This document shows, one piece after another, positions 1 through 6,489 of a DNA stretch of 7,940 bases. The notes beneath the pieces were generated by a model. That model made no database searches. It saw only the letters and a list, made by a program, of their open reading frames with translations, and was not told where the DNA came from. The stretch comes from Lachnospiraceae bacterium UBA7598 (lineage in GTDB: Bacteria; Bacillota; Clostridia; Lachnospirales; Lachnospiraceae): contig DLQV01000125.1 in NCBI GenBank assembly GCA_002474415.1, positions 1,295 through 9,234 of the forward strand, given 5' to 3'. The position numbers were made by a program, and so were the translations under genes. Position 1 is the first letter of the stretch; every line of letters starts with the position of its first letter.

Positions 1-669
1 TATTCTCTGGAGACCAATCTTGTGCCGCAGAAAGAAATGGTCTGTGTAAAAAAACTGCTCATCAAAAATGAAGCAAAACTGCGGATTTCGGAACAGATGA
101 AACTGGCAGAAGAACAGGAACGGATCTTACAGCTGTGTTCTTTTGAGGGGCATGCAGAGATGGATCATGTGGAACCAGTGGATGGCGGATTACAGGTGGA
201 AGGGATTCTGACCGTTGATATTTTGTATGCAACGACAGATGACAGCTTCCCAATTGCACATACACAGGAGCAGATTCCGTTCACCCAGATTGTTGATGTA
301 CCAAGCATGAATGGACGGACAGAGGATATTATATATGAAATAGAACCGGCAATTGATCAGCTGGCGGTAAATTTGCTGGATAACGAGCGCTTTGAAGTAA
401 AGGCTGTAATATCACTGGAAACGCTTGTGCAAAAAGAAGTGTGTATGCAGAAAATCGTGGATATCCATAAGGAACCGCTGGATGCTGTAGAACTGATGAA
501 ACAGCCGGGAATTGTGGGTTATATTGTGAAAAAGGAAGAACAATTATGGGATATTGCGAGGCATTTTCACACTACCGAAGCGGAAATTATGGAGACAAAC
601 GGCCTCAAAACGGCAGAAGTACAGCAGGGAGATAAACTGCTCATAGTAAAGAAAGTATGCGAAAGTTAG
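1..669 (+). CDS. sipL: SipL-like spore morphogenetic protein, 3' end (SPOCS/DUF3794 + LysM)
   Basis: The frame is open from base 1 to a TAG at 667-669, so this is the C-terminal 222 residues of a longer protein; the true start lies upstream of the window. The first part (about nt 70-420) resembles a SPOCS (DUF3794) repeat, with a hydrophobic/acidic alternating segment ending in VEGILTVDILYATTDD and a second half rich in IDQLAVNLLDNERFEVKAVI. The end (about nt 517-654) is a LysM module: GYIVKKEEQLWDIARHF, then a METNGL turn, then QQGDKLLIVKK. This SPOCS-plus-C-terminal-LysM order is that of SipL, the SpoIVA-interacting protein of Clostridioides difficile, which helps encase the forespore in coat in the mother cell. 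In that family the LysM domain contacts SpoIVA instead of peptidoglycan. Known SipL genes belong to the mother-cell sporulation programme; no promoter is visible here. A generic DUF3794/LysM protein is the alternative. Confidence 0.83.
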   Translation, partial: YSLETNLVPQKEMVCVKKLLIKNEAKLRISEQMKLAEEQERILQLCSFEGHAEMDHVEPVDGGLQVEGILTVDILYATTDDSFPIAHTQEQIPFTQIVDVPSMNGRTEDIIYEIEPAIDQLAVNLLDNERFEVKAVISLETLVQKEVCMQKIVDIHKEPLDAVELMKQPGIVGYIVKKEEQLWDIARHFHTTEAEIMETNGLKTAEVQQGDKLLIVKKVCES

Positions 670-730
670 CATGAGACGATAGAAAGAGATAAAGGAGAAA
701 ACGCAAAAAAACGAAAGAAAATCACTATTT

Positions 731-760
731 TTGAAAAATTTTATGAATTTTTCCGTAATT
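731..760 (+). promoter_or_regulatory. Weak candidate promoter for the NlpC/P60 operon with an operator-like palindrome
   Basis: A TTGAAA hexamer (731-736) lies 18 bases upstream of GTAATT (755-760), a weak sigma-A-like pair. A perfect inverted repeat, GAAAAATT (733-740) and AATTTTTC (746-753) around a 5-base loop, fills the spacer and overlaps the -35 box, so it could be a repressor site. The whole area is AT-rich, and both matches could arise by chance. Confidence 0.25.
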
Positions 761-814
761 AGTAAGAAAAACCAGTAGAAAAAATATGCATTTTGTGCCA
801 AAATAGAGGGAGGT

Positions 815-830
815 ATGGGATTACTCCCAT
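815..830 (+). repeat. Small inverted repeat in the 5' leader of the NlpC/P60 gene
   Basis: ATGGGA (815-820) and TCCCAT (825-830) form a perfect 6-bp stem around a TTAC loop, with a possible closing U-G pair (814/831). It ends 13 bases before the GGAGG ribosome binding site of the hydrolase, so it would lie in the mRNA leader. There is no T-tract, so it is not a terminator. It does not overlap the SD; a role in mRNA stability or regulator binding is possible but unsupported. Confidence 0.4.
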
Positions 831-854
831 GGAATATGAATTTGGAGGCAGGAT

Positions 855-2072
855 ATGCATAAGAGAATACATTTAAAAAGAAAAAACAAAATTTGTGCGG
901 CGTTATTAGTGTTTGTGCTGGCGGGATCGCTTACTGCCGGTGCGTGCAGCGTGCCGAATGTATATGCAAAAACGGAAGCGGAAAAGAAGCGTGATGCATA
1001 CAAGAAAAAGTTGAAAGAAAAAAATAAAGATATTGCAAATATCAAAGACAATCAGTCGGATGTAAAAGACAGTATTTCTGCAGCAGCAGCCAAGATGAAA
1101 ACGCTTCTTTCCAAACAGGAACAGCTCAAGTCTGATATCAAGGACAAGCAGAATGAAGTAGAGCAGGCAAATAAGAAGCTGGAAGAGGCGAAGGATGAAG
1201 AACAGAAGCAGTATGATGCAATGAAGCTTCGAATCCAGTATCTGTATGAGAACAGTACGGATAATTCCATCTGGTCTGCAATTCTGGAGTCAAACGGCCT
1301 TTCTGATATGTTAAACCGTATTGAGTATGCGACGGATCTGTACAAATCGGATCGGGAACTCATGACTTCTTATCAGGATGCGGTACAGAAGGTAGAGGAC
1401 TGGACGGTACAGCTTGGAAACGAGATGGACAGCCTGCTTGCTTTGCAGGATAAATATCAGACCCAGCAGGGAGAACTGAAAACCCTCATGGCAAAGCTCG
1501 AAAAACAAAAAGATGCCTATGCGCAGCAGCTGGCAGAAGCACAGCAGCAAGCGAAAGACTATAAAAAGACAATTTCCAAGCAGGAAGCGATCATCCGTGC
1601 ACAGGAGGCAGCGGCAGCGCGTGTCAATGCCAGTACGTACGATGGTGGTGGTACCGGTGCCAGTGGTGGAATTGCCAGTGATTCTTATCTGAAAGATCCG
1701 GATTGTAATCCTTCCGATCAGACAAACGTCAGTGGATCTGAAATTGTCGCCTTTGCACAGCAGTTTGTAGGTGGACGTTATGTATGGGGAGGAAACAGTC
1801 TGACCAATGGTGTAGACTGTTCCGGATTTGTACATCTGGTCTATGCACACTTTGGTATCAGCACCCCTCGATATTCCCAGGCTTTCAAGAGTGTTGGCCA
1901 GCCGGTATCTTATCAGAATATTCAGGCAGGGGATGTCGTGGTATATCCGGGACATGTGGCGATTTACATTGGAAACGGAAATATTGTGGAGGCGCAGTCG
2001 ACAAGAGCCGGAATTACAAACAGCCGTCCGGTGAACTGTCATACAATCACTGCAATCCGCAGACTGGTATAG
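855..2072 (+). CDS. Secreted coiled-coil NlpC/P60 peptidoglycan endopeptidase (PcsB/CwlO-like)
   Basis: This is a 405-residue exported cell-wall hydrolase. It starts at ATG 855 behind GGAGG (844-848, 6-base spacing). The N-terminus is a clear signal peptide: a basic MHKRIHLKRKNK stretch, a hydrophobic core, and a likely signal peptidase I site after VYA (about residue 38). Residues about 40-255 are a Lys/Glu/Gln-rich coiled coil, including the segment ILESNGLSDMLNRIEYATDL typical of PcsB-like proteins. A Gly/Ser/Ala-rich linker (about 255-290) leads to the NlpC/P60 domain. The catalytic Cys322 lies in GVDCSGFVHLVY and His367 in YPGHVAIYIGNG. The position usually holding the third polar residue appears to be Glu379 (IVEAQS). 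The family cleaves D-gamma-glutamyl to diamino acid bonds in stem peptides, and in PcsB/CwlO-type proteins the coiled coil couples activity to FtsEX. An AGAC stretch near the signal peptide is too poor for a lipobox. Confidence 0.93.
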   Translation: MHKRIHLKRKNKICAALLVFVLAGSLTAGACSVPNVYAKTEAEKKRDAYKKKLKEKNKDIANIKDNQSDVKDSISAAAAKMKTLLSKQEQLKSDIKDKQNEVEQANKKLEEAKDEEQKQYDAMKLRIQYLYENSTDNSIWSAILESNGLSDMLNRIEYATDLYKSDRELMTSYQDAVQKVEDWTVQLGNEMDSLLALQDKYQTQQGELKTLMAKLEKQKDAYAQQLAEAQQQAKDYKKTISKQEAIIRAQEAAAARVNASTYDGGGTGASGGIASDSYLKDPDCNPSDQTNVSGSEIVAFAQQFVGGRYVWGGNSLTNGVDCSGFVHLVYAHFGISTPRYSQAFKSVGQPVSYQNIQAGDVVVYPGHVAIYIGNGNIVEAQSTRAGITNSRPVNCHTITAIRRLV

Positions 2073-2081
2073 GAGTTTTTG

Positions 2082-2753
2082 ATGAGACCGAAACATCTGG
2101 TATCCATTATTCTGATTGCCTTTGTGCTCGTGATGCTGATGAGAAACAACAATAGCATGACCAATGCAAGGCCGCTTGTATACCGGGAGTCTCTGGATGA
2201 AGTGGCAGCGCAGATCAATGATGAAAAACTGACGCTCAGAGACATGGCATTTTATGTTGGATATGAGGAATATCAGATGCAACAGGAGGCCATAGTATAC
2301 GATCCGGACGATCCAAACCGTTACTGGAGCATGCGGGTAAAAGGTGGATTTATGAATACCGTTGTGCGCAAAAATGCGATGCAGATGGCACTTCACGATG
2401 AACTATTTTATCAGATGGCCATGCAGGAGGGCATTACACTGGATGACGATGACCAAAAGCATATGGATAATAAGCTGGAGGATTTCTGGGAGGATCTGAC
2501 CGAACGTCAGGGAGAAAAGGCACTGGGAATTTCCAGAAAAGATGCAAAAAAAACGATCCAGAGGATTGCATACGCCCAGAAATACCAGGAAATTTATGCT
2601 CAGTTGCATAATCGTAAGTATGACGACTACGCATACACGACAAATTATTACCAGAAGCTTTTAAAAAAGCAAAAGTATAAAATTTATAATAATGTCTGGA
2701 ATCGCGTTAGTTTTGGAAATGTCACATACAATAACAAAAAGAAAGAAGAATAA
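2082..2753 (+). CDS. Membrane-anchored protein resembling a SurA/PrsA N-terminal domain, no parvulin domain
   Basis: I do not recognise a named family with certainty. ATG 2082 is preferred over the in-frame TTG at 2079 because AGGAG (2071-2075), overlapping the upstream stop codon, is then 6 bases away; this gives 223 residues. Residues about 5-20 are one hydrophobic segment (HLVSIILIAFVLVMLM) flanked by basic residues: a signal anchor or uncleaved signal. The rest is predicted extracytoplasmic and mostly helical. AQINDEKLTLRDMAFYVGYE resembles the 'vNgekIt..e..fY' opening of SurA_N/PrsA-type foldase chaperones, followed by a long Met/Asp-rich helical part. No peptidyl-prolyl isomerase domain follows; the protein ends in a Lys/Tyr-rich tail. 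Its SD sits in the stop region of the NlpC/P60 gene, implying translational coupling. I infer a possible folding or trafficking role for exported proteins. Confidence 0.75.
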   Translation: MRPKHLVSIILIAFVLVMLMRNNNSMTNARPLVYRESLDEVAAQINDEKLTLRDMAFYVGYEEYQMQQEAIVYDPDDPNRYWSMRVKGGFMNTVVRKNAMQMALHDELFYQMAMQEGITLDDDDQKHMDNKLEDFWEDLTERQGEKALGISRKDAKKTIQRIAYAQKYQEIYAQLHNRKYDDYAYTTNYYQKLLKKQKYKIYNNVWNRVSFGNVTYNNKKKEE

Positions 2754-2756
2754 AAA

Positions 2757-3632
2757 ATGTCAGTAAAATTAGGAAGAAATGATCCATGTTGGTGCGGAAG
2801 CGGCAAGAAATATAAGGCGTGTCATGCGGCTTTCGATGATAAGCTTGCACGTCTGGCACAACAGGGGCACGTTGTTCCGACACATGATCTGATTAAGACG
2901 CCGGATCAGATTGCAGGGATCAAGGAGAGTGCCAAAATCAATGTAGCGGTACTTGATTACATAGAAAAGAACATTCACGCAGGAATGAATACAGCGGAAA
3001 TTGACAAGATTGTCTATGATATGACCACATCCATGGGAGGAATTCCGGCACCGCTCAACTACGAAGGATATCCATACAGTGTATGTACTTCGGTAAATGA
3101 GCAGGTATGCCACGGATTTCCTTCTGAAAAAGTGATCTTAAAAGAGGGAGATATTATCAATGTAGATTGTTCTACCATTCTGAATGGGTATTTTTCCGAT
3201 TCTTCCCGTATGTTCTGCATCGGGGAAGTCAGTCCGGAAAAAAAGAAACTGGTCCAGGTAACCAAGGAATGTGTGGAACTTGGACTTAAGGAAGTAAAGC
3301 CTTGGGGCTTTTTGGGTGATATGGGTCAGGCAGTTCACGACCATGCTTATGCCAACGGGTATACCGTTGTCCGGGAGATCGGAGGTCACGGTGTCGGTCT
3401 GGAATTTCATGAGGAGCCGTGGGTTGGTTATAATTCCAAACGCGGAACCCAGATGGTGCTTGCTCCGGGTATGATCTTTACCATCGAGCCGATGGTTAAC
3501 ATGGGCGGCGTGGAGATCTTTATTGACGAAGAGAACGACTGGGAAGTATACACCGAGGATGGAATGCCATCTGCACAGTGGGAGATTATGGTTCTCGTCA
3601 CTGAGGATGGTCATGAAGTACTTAGCTGGTAA
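2757..3632 (+). CDS. map: Type I methionine aminopeptidase with N-terminal SEC-C zinc motif
   Basis: This 291-residue cytoplasmic metalloprotease removes the initiator Met from nascent proteins. Residues 6-23 are a SEC-C motif (GRNDPCWCGSGKKYKACH) with presumed zinc ligands Cys11, Cys13, Cys22 and His23; similar extensions are known on MAPs of many Firmicutes and may aid ribosome association. The pita-bread catalytic domain follows. Its substrate histidine is His119 (VCHGFP) and its metal ligands are Asp137 (NVDCS), Asp148 (YFSDSSRMF), His211 (GGHGVGLEFHEEP), Glu244 (FTIEPMV) and Glu276 (QWEIMV). The Asp-Asp, Asp-His and His-Glu spacings (11, 63, 33) match E. coli MAP as I recall it. ATG 2757 lies 3 bases after the previous stop; the upstream purine-rich AAAGAAAGAAGAA is a poor SD, so coupling to the upstream gene is likely. 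This map copy is away from the ribosomal-protein operon where many bacteria keep map, so a second MAP elsewhere is plausible. Confidence 0.97.
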   Translation: MSVKLGRNDPCWCGSGKKYKACHAAFDDKLARLAQQGHVVPTHDLIKTPDQIAGIKESAKINVAVLDYIEKNIHAGMNTAEIDKIVYDMTTSMGGIPAPLNYEGYPYSVCTSVNEQVCHGFPSEKVILKEGDIINVDCSTILNGYFSDSSRMFCIGEVSPEKKKLVQVTKECVELGLKEVKPWGFLGDMGQAVHDHAYANGYTVVREIGGHGVGLEFHEEPWVGYNSKRGTQMVLAPGMIFTIEPMVNMGGVEIFIDEENDWEVYTEDGMPSAQWEIMVLVTEDGHEVLSW

Positions 3633-3640
3633 ATGTTCAC

Positions 3641-3669
3641 GTATGCGGTATATCTTATGTATCGCATGT
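3641..3669 (+). repeat. Intercistronic hairpin between map and the HD gene
   Basis: The 54-base gap after map contains a long RNA hairpin. Positions 3641-3652 can pair with 3658-3669 without mismatch around a 5-base loop if G-U wobbles are allowed, with ATGCG/CGCAT as the Watson-Crick core. No T-tract follows (ATATGGGGGAG comes next), so it is unlikely to be an intrinsic terminator. It could be a processing or stability element in a polycistronic mRNA. The SD of the next gene (GGGGGAG, 3675-3681) lies just outside the stem. Confidence 0.45.
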
Positions 3670-3686
3670 AATATGGGGGAGCACAG

Positions 3687-4253
3687 ATGAAAAAAGATTG
3701 TCTGACAACATTTTCAAAGATCGACTTTAATACCTTTGAGCCGGAAGAGGATAAAATACGAATTGAGGATATCGCACATGCCCTGTCGATGATGACACGT
3801 GCGAATGGGCATTTTCCGCAGTTCTTTTCTGTAGGCCAGCATTGTATTCAGTGCTGCCATGAGGCAACCGCGAGAAACTATCTGCCACAGACGGCACTTG
3901 CCTGTCTGCTTCACGACGGAAGTGAAGCTTATCTGGCGGACATTACCCGCCCGGTCAAGAAAAATATGACGATGTATCTGCAGATCGAAGAGCAGCTGCA
4001 GCATATGATTTACACCAAATTTCTTGGATATGTGCCGGAGGGGGAAGAGGCAGAACTGATCACGAACATTGATGACAGCTGCCTGTACTATGAGTTTCTT
4101 CATTTTATGGATGAAAAAATGTACCCGGTGGAACCGGTTATGGTGAGCACACCGAGTTATGAGTTTCAGCCGATGGCCGATGTGGAAAAAGAGTTTCTTT
4201 CATTGTTTGAGGAACTGAAAGAGAAAATCAAGGAAGAGGAATCCAAGAAATGA
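3687..4253 (+). CDS. HD-domain phosphohydrolase, YfbR-like
   Basis: This is a 188-residue soluble protein starting at ATG 3687 behind GGGGGAG (5-base spacing). The HD signature is complete: His52 in FFSVGQHCIQC, the His76-Asp77 doublet in CLLHDGSEAYLADITRPVK, and a final Asp129 in NIDDSCLYYEF. The Glu80 and Asp85 positions and the TRPVK ending match the 'HDasE...D.ptPvK' stretch of E. coli YfbR (5'-deoxynucleotidase) and related phage and bacterial phosphohydrolases. By family, a divalent-metal nucleotide phosphohydrolase is expected, but the exact substrate cannot be read from the sequence. The opening FNTFEPEEDKIRIEDIAHAL is characteristic of this YfbR-related subgroup. The C-terminus is a Lys/Glu-rich helix. 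The stop codon overlaps the next gene's start as ATGA (4250-4253), implying translational coupling with the DUF4317 protein. Confidence 0.9.
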   Translation: MKKDCLTTFSKIDFNTFEPEEDKIRIEDIAHALSMMTRANGHFPQFFSVGQHCIQCCHEATARNYLPQTALACLLHDGSEAYLADITRPVKKNMTMYLQIEEQLQHMIYTKFLGYVPEGEEAELITNIDDSCLYYEFLHFMDEKMYPVEPVMVSTPSYEFQPMADVEKEFLSLFEELKEKIKEEESKK

Positions 4254-5536
4254 ATAAAAAGGAAGTCCTGGAGTTAAAGAGAAGATTCAAGAAAGAGGCG
4301 GCAACGTTTACCCGCGTGTGTGGCTGTTACGTTGACGGAAACCACAATAAAGTCTGTAAGTTTGGAAATACATTTCTGAATCTGGAAGAAGATGAATTTT
4401 ATAAATATCTGGAAATTGCCAATAAGGCATTGTCCGGAACCATCGGAAATAACCTTCTGGAATTGAAGTTTCCGATTGAGGAAGAGGAAGTGGGCGGTCG
4501 TCAGCATATTCTGATGGCATTGCGCGCATCGAAACTGGAAGATGAAAATCTGCTGGATACATTTTATGATCTGGTAATCGACACGTATGACCATGCCGGA
4601 AATTACCTGATTGTACTGTTTCACGATGCATACGATGTGATGAGTCGGACGAGTGATAACAACAATCTCGATGAGTCAGAGGAAGTGTATGAATATCTGA
4701 TCTGCGCGATCTGTCCGGTTGATCTGTCAAAGCCGGGGCTCGGTTTTCTCGAGGAGGAGCACCGGATCGGGCCGCGCGTGCGCGACTGGGTGGTAGGAGC
4801 CGTGGACACTGCATTTTTATTCCCGGCATTCAATGACCGCAGTACGGATATCCATTCGACATTGTTTTACACGAAAAATACCAAGGAGCCACATTCTGAA
4901 TTTATGGCAAACGGACTGGGCTGTGGCATTGAGCGCACCGCAACTGAGCAGAAGATGGCATTCCATTCCATCGTCCGCAATGTGCTTGGCGCTGAGGATG
5001 AGCACACGGATGATGTGCTTTTGGATTTGCAGCAGAATTTAAGTGATATGATCGATGAGTATGCCGAGACACACGACGATGACGAAGATGTTTTCTTGCT
5101 CGATAAGGAAGTGGTCACAAAGCTTCTCGCAGACAGTGAGATCAGCGAGGAAAAGGCCGCAAAGATTGAAAAGTCTGTGGATGAGGCATTTGGCGAGAAA
5201 CCGCCTGCAGCTGAAAATGTGATTGACTCTAAGGCGCTTGTGCAGAACGAACTGCGTGTGGAAAAAATGGCGCTTGAGGATCAGGTCGGTACACTGACGG
5301 TGCAGCTTACGGAAAAGGATGAGGCGCTTGCAGAGCGCACGTCCCAGTTGATTGAAAAGCAGGAAGAGATCGACAATTATATCGCAGAGACAAAGACCTA
5401 TGATGTGGTACTGCGCGTGAAGCCGGAGAAGGCATCGCAGATCAAGTCGCAGGTGATCAACGGGCAGAAGTGCCTGGTGATCCCAATGGGCGAGGATGAG
5501 CATGCCACGATCAACGGAGTGAATACGACGGTGTAA
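4250..5536 (+). CDS. DUF4317 family protein
   Basis: This 428-residue protein belongs to a family of unknown function that I recognise from Clostridia, with the opening MNKKEVLELKRRFKKEAATF and CGCYVDGNHNKVC. Other family-like segments are FLNLEEDEFYKYLEIANKAL, SGTIGNNLLELKFP, FHDAYDVM, SEEVYEYLICAICPV, RIGPRVRDWVVG and FLFPAFNDRSTDIH. There is no signal peptide or membrane segment. The first roughly 235 residues are the conserved core. Residues about 250-375 are strongly acidic and helical with probable coiled coil (EKMALEDQ...EKDEALAERTSQLIEKQEEI). A small C-terminal module (about 380-428, TYDVVLRVKPEKASQIKSQV onward) looks beta-rich. ATG 4250 overlaps the HD gene's stop; an AAGGAAGAGGA purine run (4230-4240) acts as SD inside the upstream gene. 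The coupling suggests the two proteins work together or are needed in a fixed ratio, but no function can be assigned. No terminator follows before the next gene. Confidence 0.92.
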   Translation: MNKKEVLELKRRFKKEAATFTRVCGCYVDGNHNKVCKFGNTFLNLEEDEFYKYLEIANKALSGTIGNNLLELKFPIEEEEVGGRQHILMALRASKLEDENLLDTFYDLVIDTYDHAGNYLIVLFHDAYDVMSRTSDNNNLDESEEVYEYLICAICPVDLSKPGLGFLEEEHRIGPRVRDWVVGAVDTAFLFPAFNDRSTDIHSTLFYTKNTKEPHSEFMANGLGCGIERTATEQKMAFHSIVRNVLGAEDEHTDDVLLDLQQNLSDMIDEYAETHDDDEDVFLLDKEVVTKLLADSEISEEKAAKIEKSVDEAFGEKPPAAENVIDSKALVQNELRVEKMALEDQVGTLTVQLTEKDEALAERTSQLIEKQEEIDNYIAETKTYDVVLRVKPEKASQIKSQVINGQKCLVIPMGEDEHATINGVNTTV

Positions 5537-5554
5537 GAAAGGTGGAAGTGCATC

Positions 5555-5773
5555 ATGTGCAGGAGAAAGGAATTAAGTTTCTCAATATTTATATTATATA
5601 GTCTTGCGGAACAATGGAATATGACACCCGCAAAAGTATATAAAATACTAAATGATACCGGTATTTTAGATAACTATATCATTGGATGTTATGATGTACT
5701 TCACACGCAGGGCAAAGAATATCTTGTAGATGATATTACAGAGTTTGTAAGAGAGAAAGGTATTCATGTATGA
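5555..5773 (+). CDS. DUF3791 family small protein, first gene of a three-gene cassette
   Basis: This 72-residue protein starts at ATG 5555, preceded by AAAGGTGG (5538-5545). The middle and end (PAKVYKILNDTGILDNYIIG, then CYDVLHTQGKEYLVDDITEF) match my knowledge of DUF3791, a short helical family usually found beside DUF3990 genes. No membrane segment or enzymatic motif is visible. Its last 8 bases overlap the start of the DUF3990 gene, and an AAAGG SD for that gene (5756-5760) lies inside it, so the two are translationally coupled. By position and size it is a candidate antitoxin or partner for the DUF3990 protein; that is inference. Base composition is clearly more AT-rich than the preceding DUF4317 gene. 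Only 18 bases separate it from that gene, with no room for a full promoter, so transcription may read through. Confidence 0.85.
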   Translation: MCRRKELSFSIFILYSLAEQWNMTPAKVYKILNDTGILDNYIIGCYDVLHTQGKEYLVDDITEFVREKGIHV

Positions 5774-6287
5774 TCGTCTATATCATGGTTCAACGGAAGT
5801 CATTGAACATCCGGACGTGATTCATTCAAAAAAGTATCTGGATTTTGGCAAGGAATTTTATATTACCTCTTTTGAGCAGCAGGCAAAAAAATGGGCAATC
5901 CGAAAAGGGATGAGACAAGAAAGAAAACCCATTGTAAATGTTTATGAATTATCCAAAAACTGGGAAGATTTACAGGTATTATCATTTGAAAAAGAAAATG
6001 AAAAATGGCTGGAGTTTGTATGTGCATGTCGAAGAGGGGAAGAATTAAACCGTGTTTATGATATGATCATAGGTAATGTTGCCGATGATGATGTATTTAA
6101 AACAGTGGACATGTATTTTAGAGGGGTATGGGATAAAAAGAAAGTTTTAGAAGAATTGCGATTTTATAAAATGAATGATCAGATATGTATCGTAAATCAG
6201 GAAGCTTTGGATCAGATTCTTACTTTTAAAGAATTTTATGAGGTAGAGAGTGATGGAAGACAGGGAGCAGTTGGAAGCGGTATATAA
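5766..6287 (+). CDS. DUF3990 family protein, putative ADP-ribosyltransferase-fold toxin
   Basis: This 173-residue protein starts at ATG 5766, 5 bases after AAAGG. The N-terminus LYHGSTEVIEHPDVIHSKKY followed by LDFGKEFYIT and QQAKKWA is the DUF3990 pattern. It resembles the H...Y layout of ADP-ribosyltransferase-like proteins: His7 in LYHGS for the NAD-binding His and Tyr32 in FGKEFYIT for the second motif. Further conserved-looking elements are VNVYEL (57-62), WLEFVCACR (81-89), IIGNVADDDVF (101-111) and the closing NDQICIVNQEAL (137-147), where Gln139 or a nearby acidic residue could be the third motif. The family is usually listed as unknown function; transfer of ADP-ribose to a cellular target is inference. 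No signal or membrane segment is seen. The final roughly 12 residues (from about SDGRQGAVGSGI) are encoded where the third gene already starts, so that tail may be poorly conserved. Confidence 0.85.
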   Translation: MYDRLYHGSTEVIEHPDVIHSKKYLDFGKEFYITSFEQQAKKWAIRKGMRQERKPIVNVYELSKNWEDLQVLSFEKENEKWLEFVCACRRGEELNRVYDMIIGNVADDDVFKTVDMYFRGVWDKKKVLEELRFYKMNDQICIVNQEALDQILTFKEFYEVESDGRQGAVGSGI

Positions 6288-6489
6288 ACAAAATCTGGAA
6301 GACGATATTATTAATGCAATTTCTGATATGAAAGGGATTGCATTGCGGAAGGCCTTTGACATTTATTATTCCAGCAGACTGGCAGAGGAAATTGAAAAAG
6401 GTGAATATGGAATCGAAAATCTGGATGCCAGATATCTGGCTGAAGATTTGATTGAAAATGAATCACAACTATTTGACGGAAAACTTTGA
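6253..6489 (+). CDS. Small acidic protein, third gene of the DUF3791/DUF3990 cassette
   Basis: This 78-residue protein has no domain I can name with certainty. ATG 6253 is preferred over the overlapping in-frame GTG at 6250 because GAGGT (6240-6244) is then 8 bases away. It overlaps the DUF3990 gene by 35 bases in another frame. The protein is acidic and predicted helical; the stretch KAFDIYYSSRLAEEIEKGEYG and then ARYLAEDLIENE looks like a compact folded core similar to small proteins I recall next to DUF3990 genes. No membrane or signal segment is present. Position, overlap and size suggest a third component (antitoxin, adaptor or chaperone) of the cassette, by inference only. Its 3' end overlaps the -35 box of the candidate promoter for the GTPase gene. 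Confidence 0.75.
   Translation: MEDREQLEAVYKQNLEDDIINAISDMKGIALRKAFDIYYSSRLAEEIEKGEYGIENLDARYLAEDLIENESQLFDGKL

Larger units (their letters stand above)
670..854. other. AT-rich intergenic region between sipL and the NlpC/P60 gene
   Basis: This 185-base gap separates the sporulation gene from the cell-wall hydrolase. I see no gene in it; the only small frame with an ATG (743-778, 11 codons) has no ribosome binding site. It holds a perfect 8-bp AT-rich inverted repeat (733-740 and 746-753), a weak promoter candidate (731-760), a short GC-containing hairpin (815-830), and the NlpC/P60 Shine-Dalgarno GGAGG at 844-848. No convincing intrinsic terminator for sipL is present, because neither hairpin is followed by a T-tract. 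Confidence 0.6.

Noticed and set aside
733..753. Intrinsic terminator for sipL
   Set aside because: The stem is A-T pairs apart from one terminal G-C and is followed by CGTAATTAG, not a T-tract.
743..778. An 11-codon ATG frame in the sipL to NlpC/P60 gap
   Set aside because: It has no ribosome binding site, is very short, and lies in low-complexity AT-rich DNA.
914..950. Lipoprotein signal in the NlpC/P60 N-terminus
   Set aside because: The cysteine is preceded by AGA with no Leu/Val at -3, a poor lipobox, while VYA further on is a good signal peptidase I site.
1311..2396. A 361-codon open frame on the minus strand opposite the NlpC/P60 and chaperone-like genes
   Set aside because: Its translation is a low-quality mix rich in His, Cys, Ile and Arg with no recognisable domain or good start signal, and it lies antisense to two well-supported genes. 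It is a shadow.
3714..4103. Minus-strand open frames opposite the HD, DUF4317 and map genes
   Set aside because: Each is fully antisense to a gene with clear family motifs, lacks recognisable domains and has no convincing SD.
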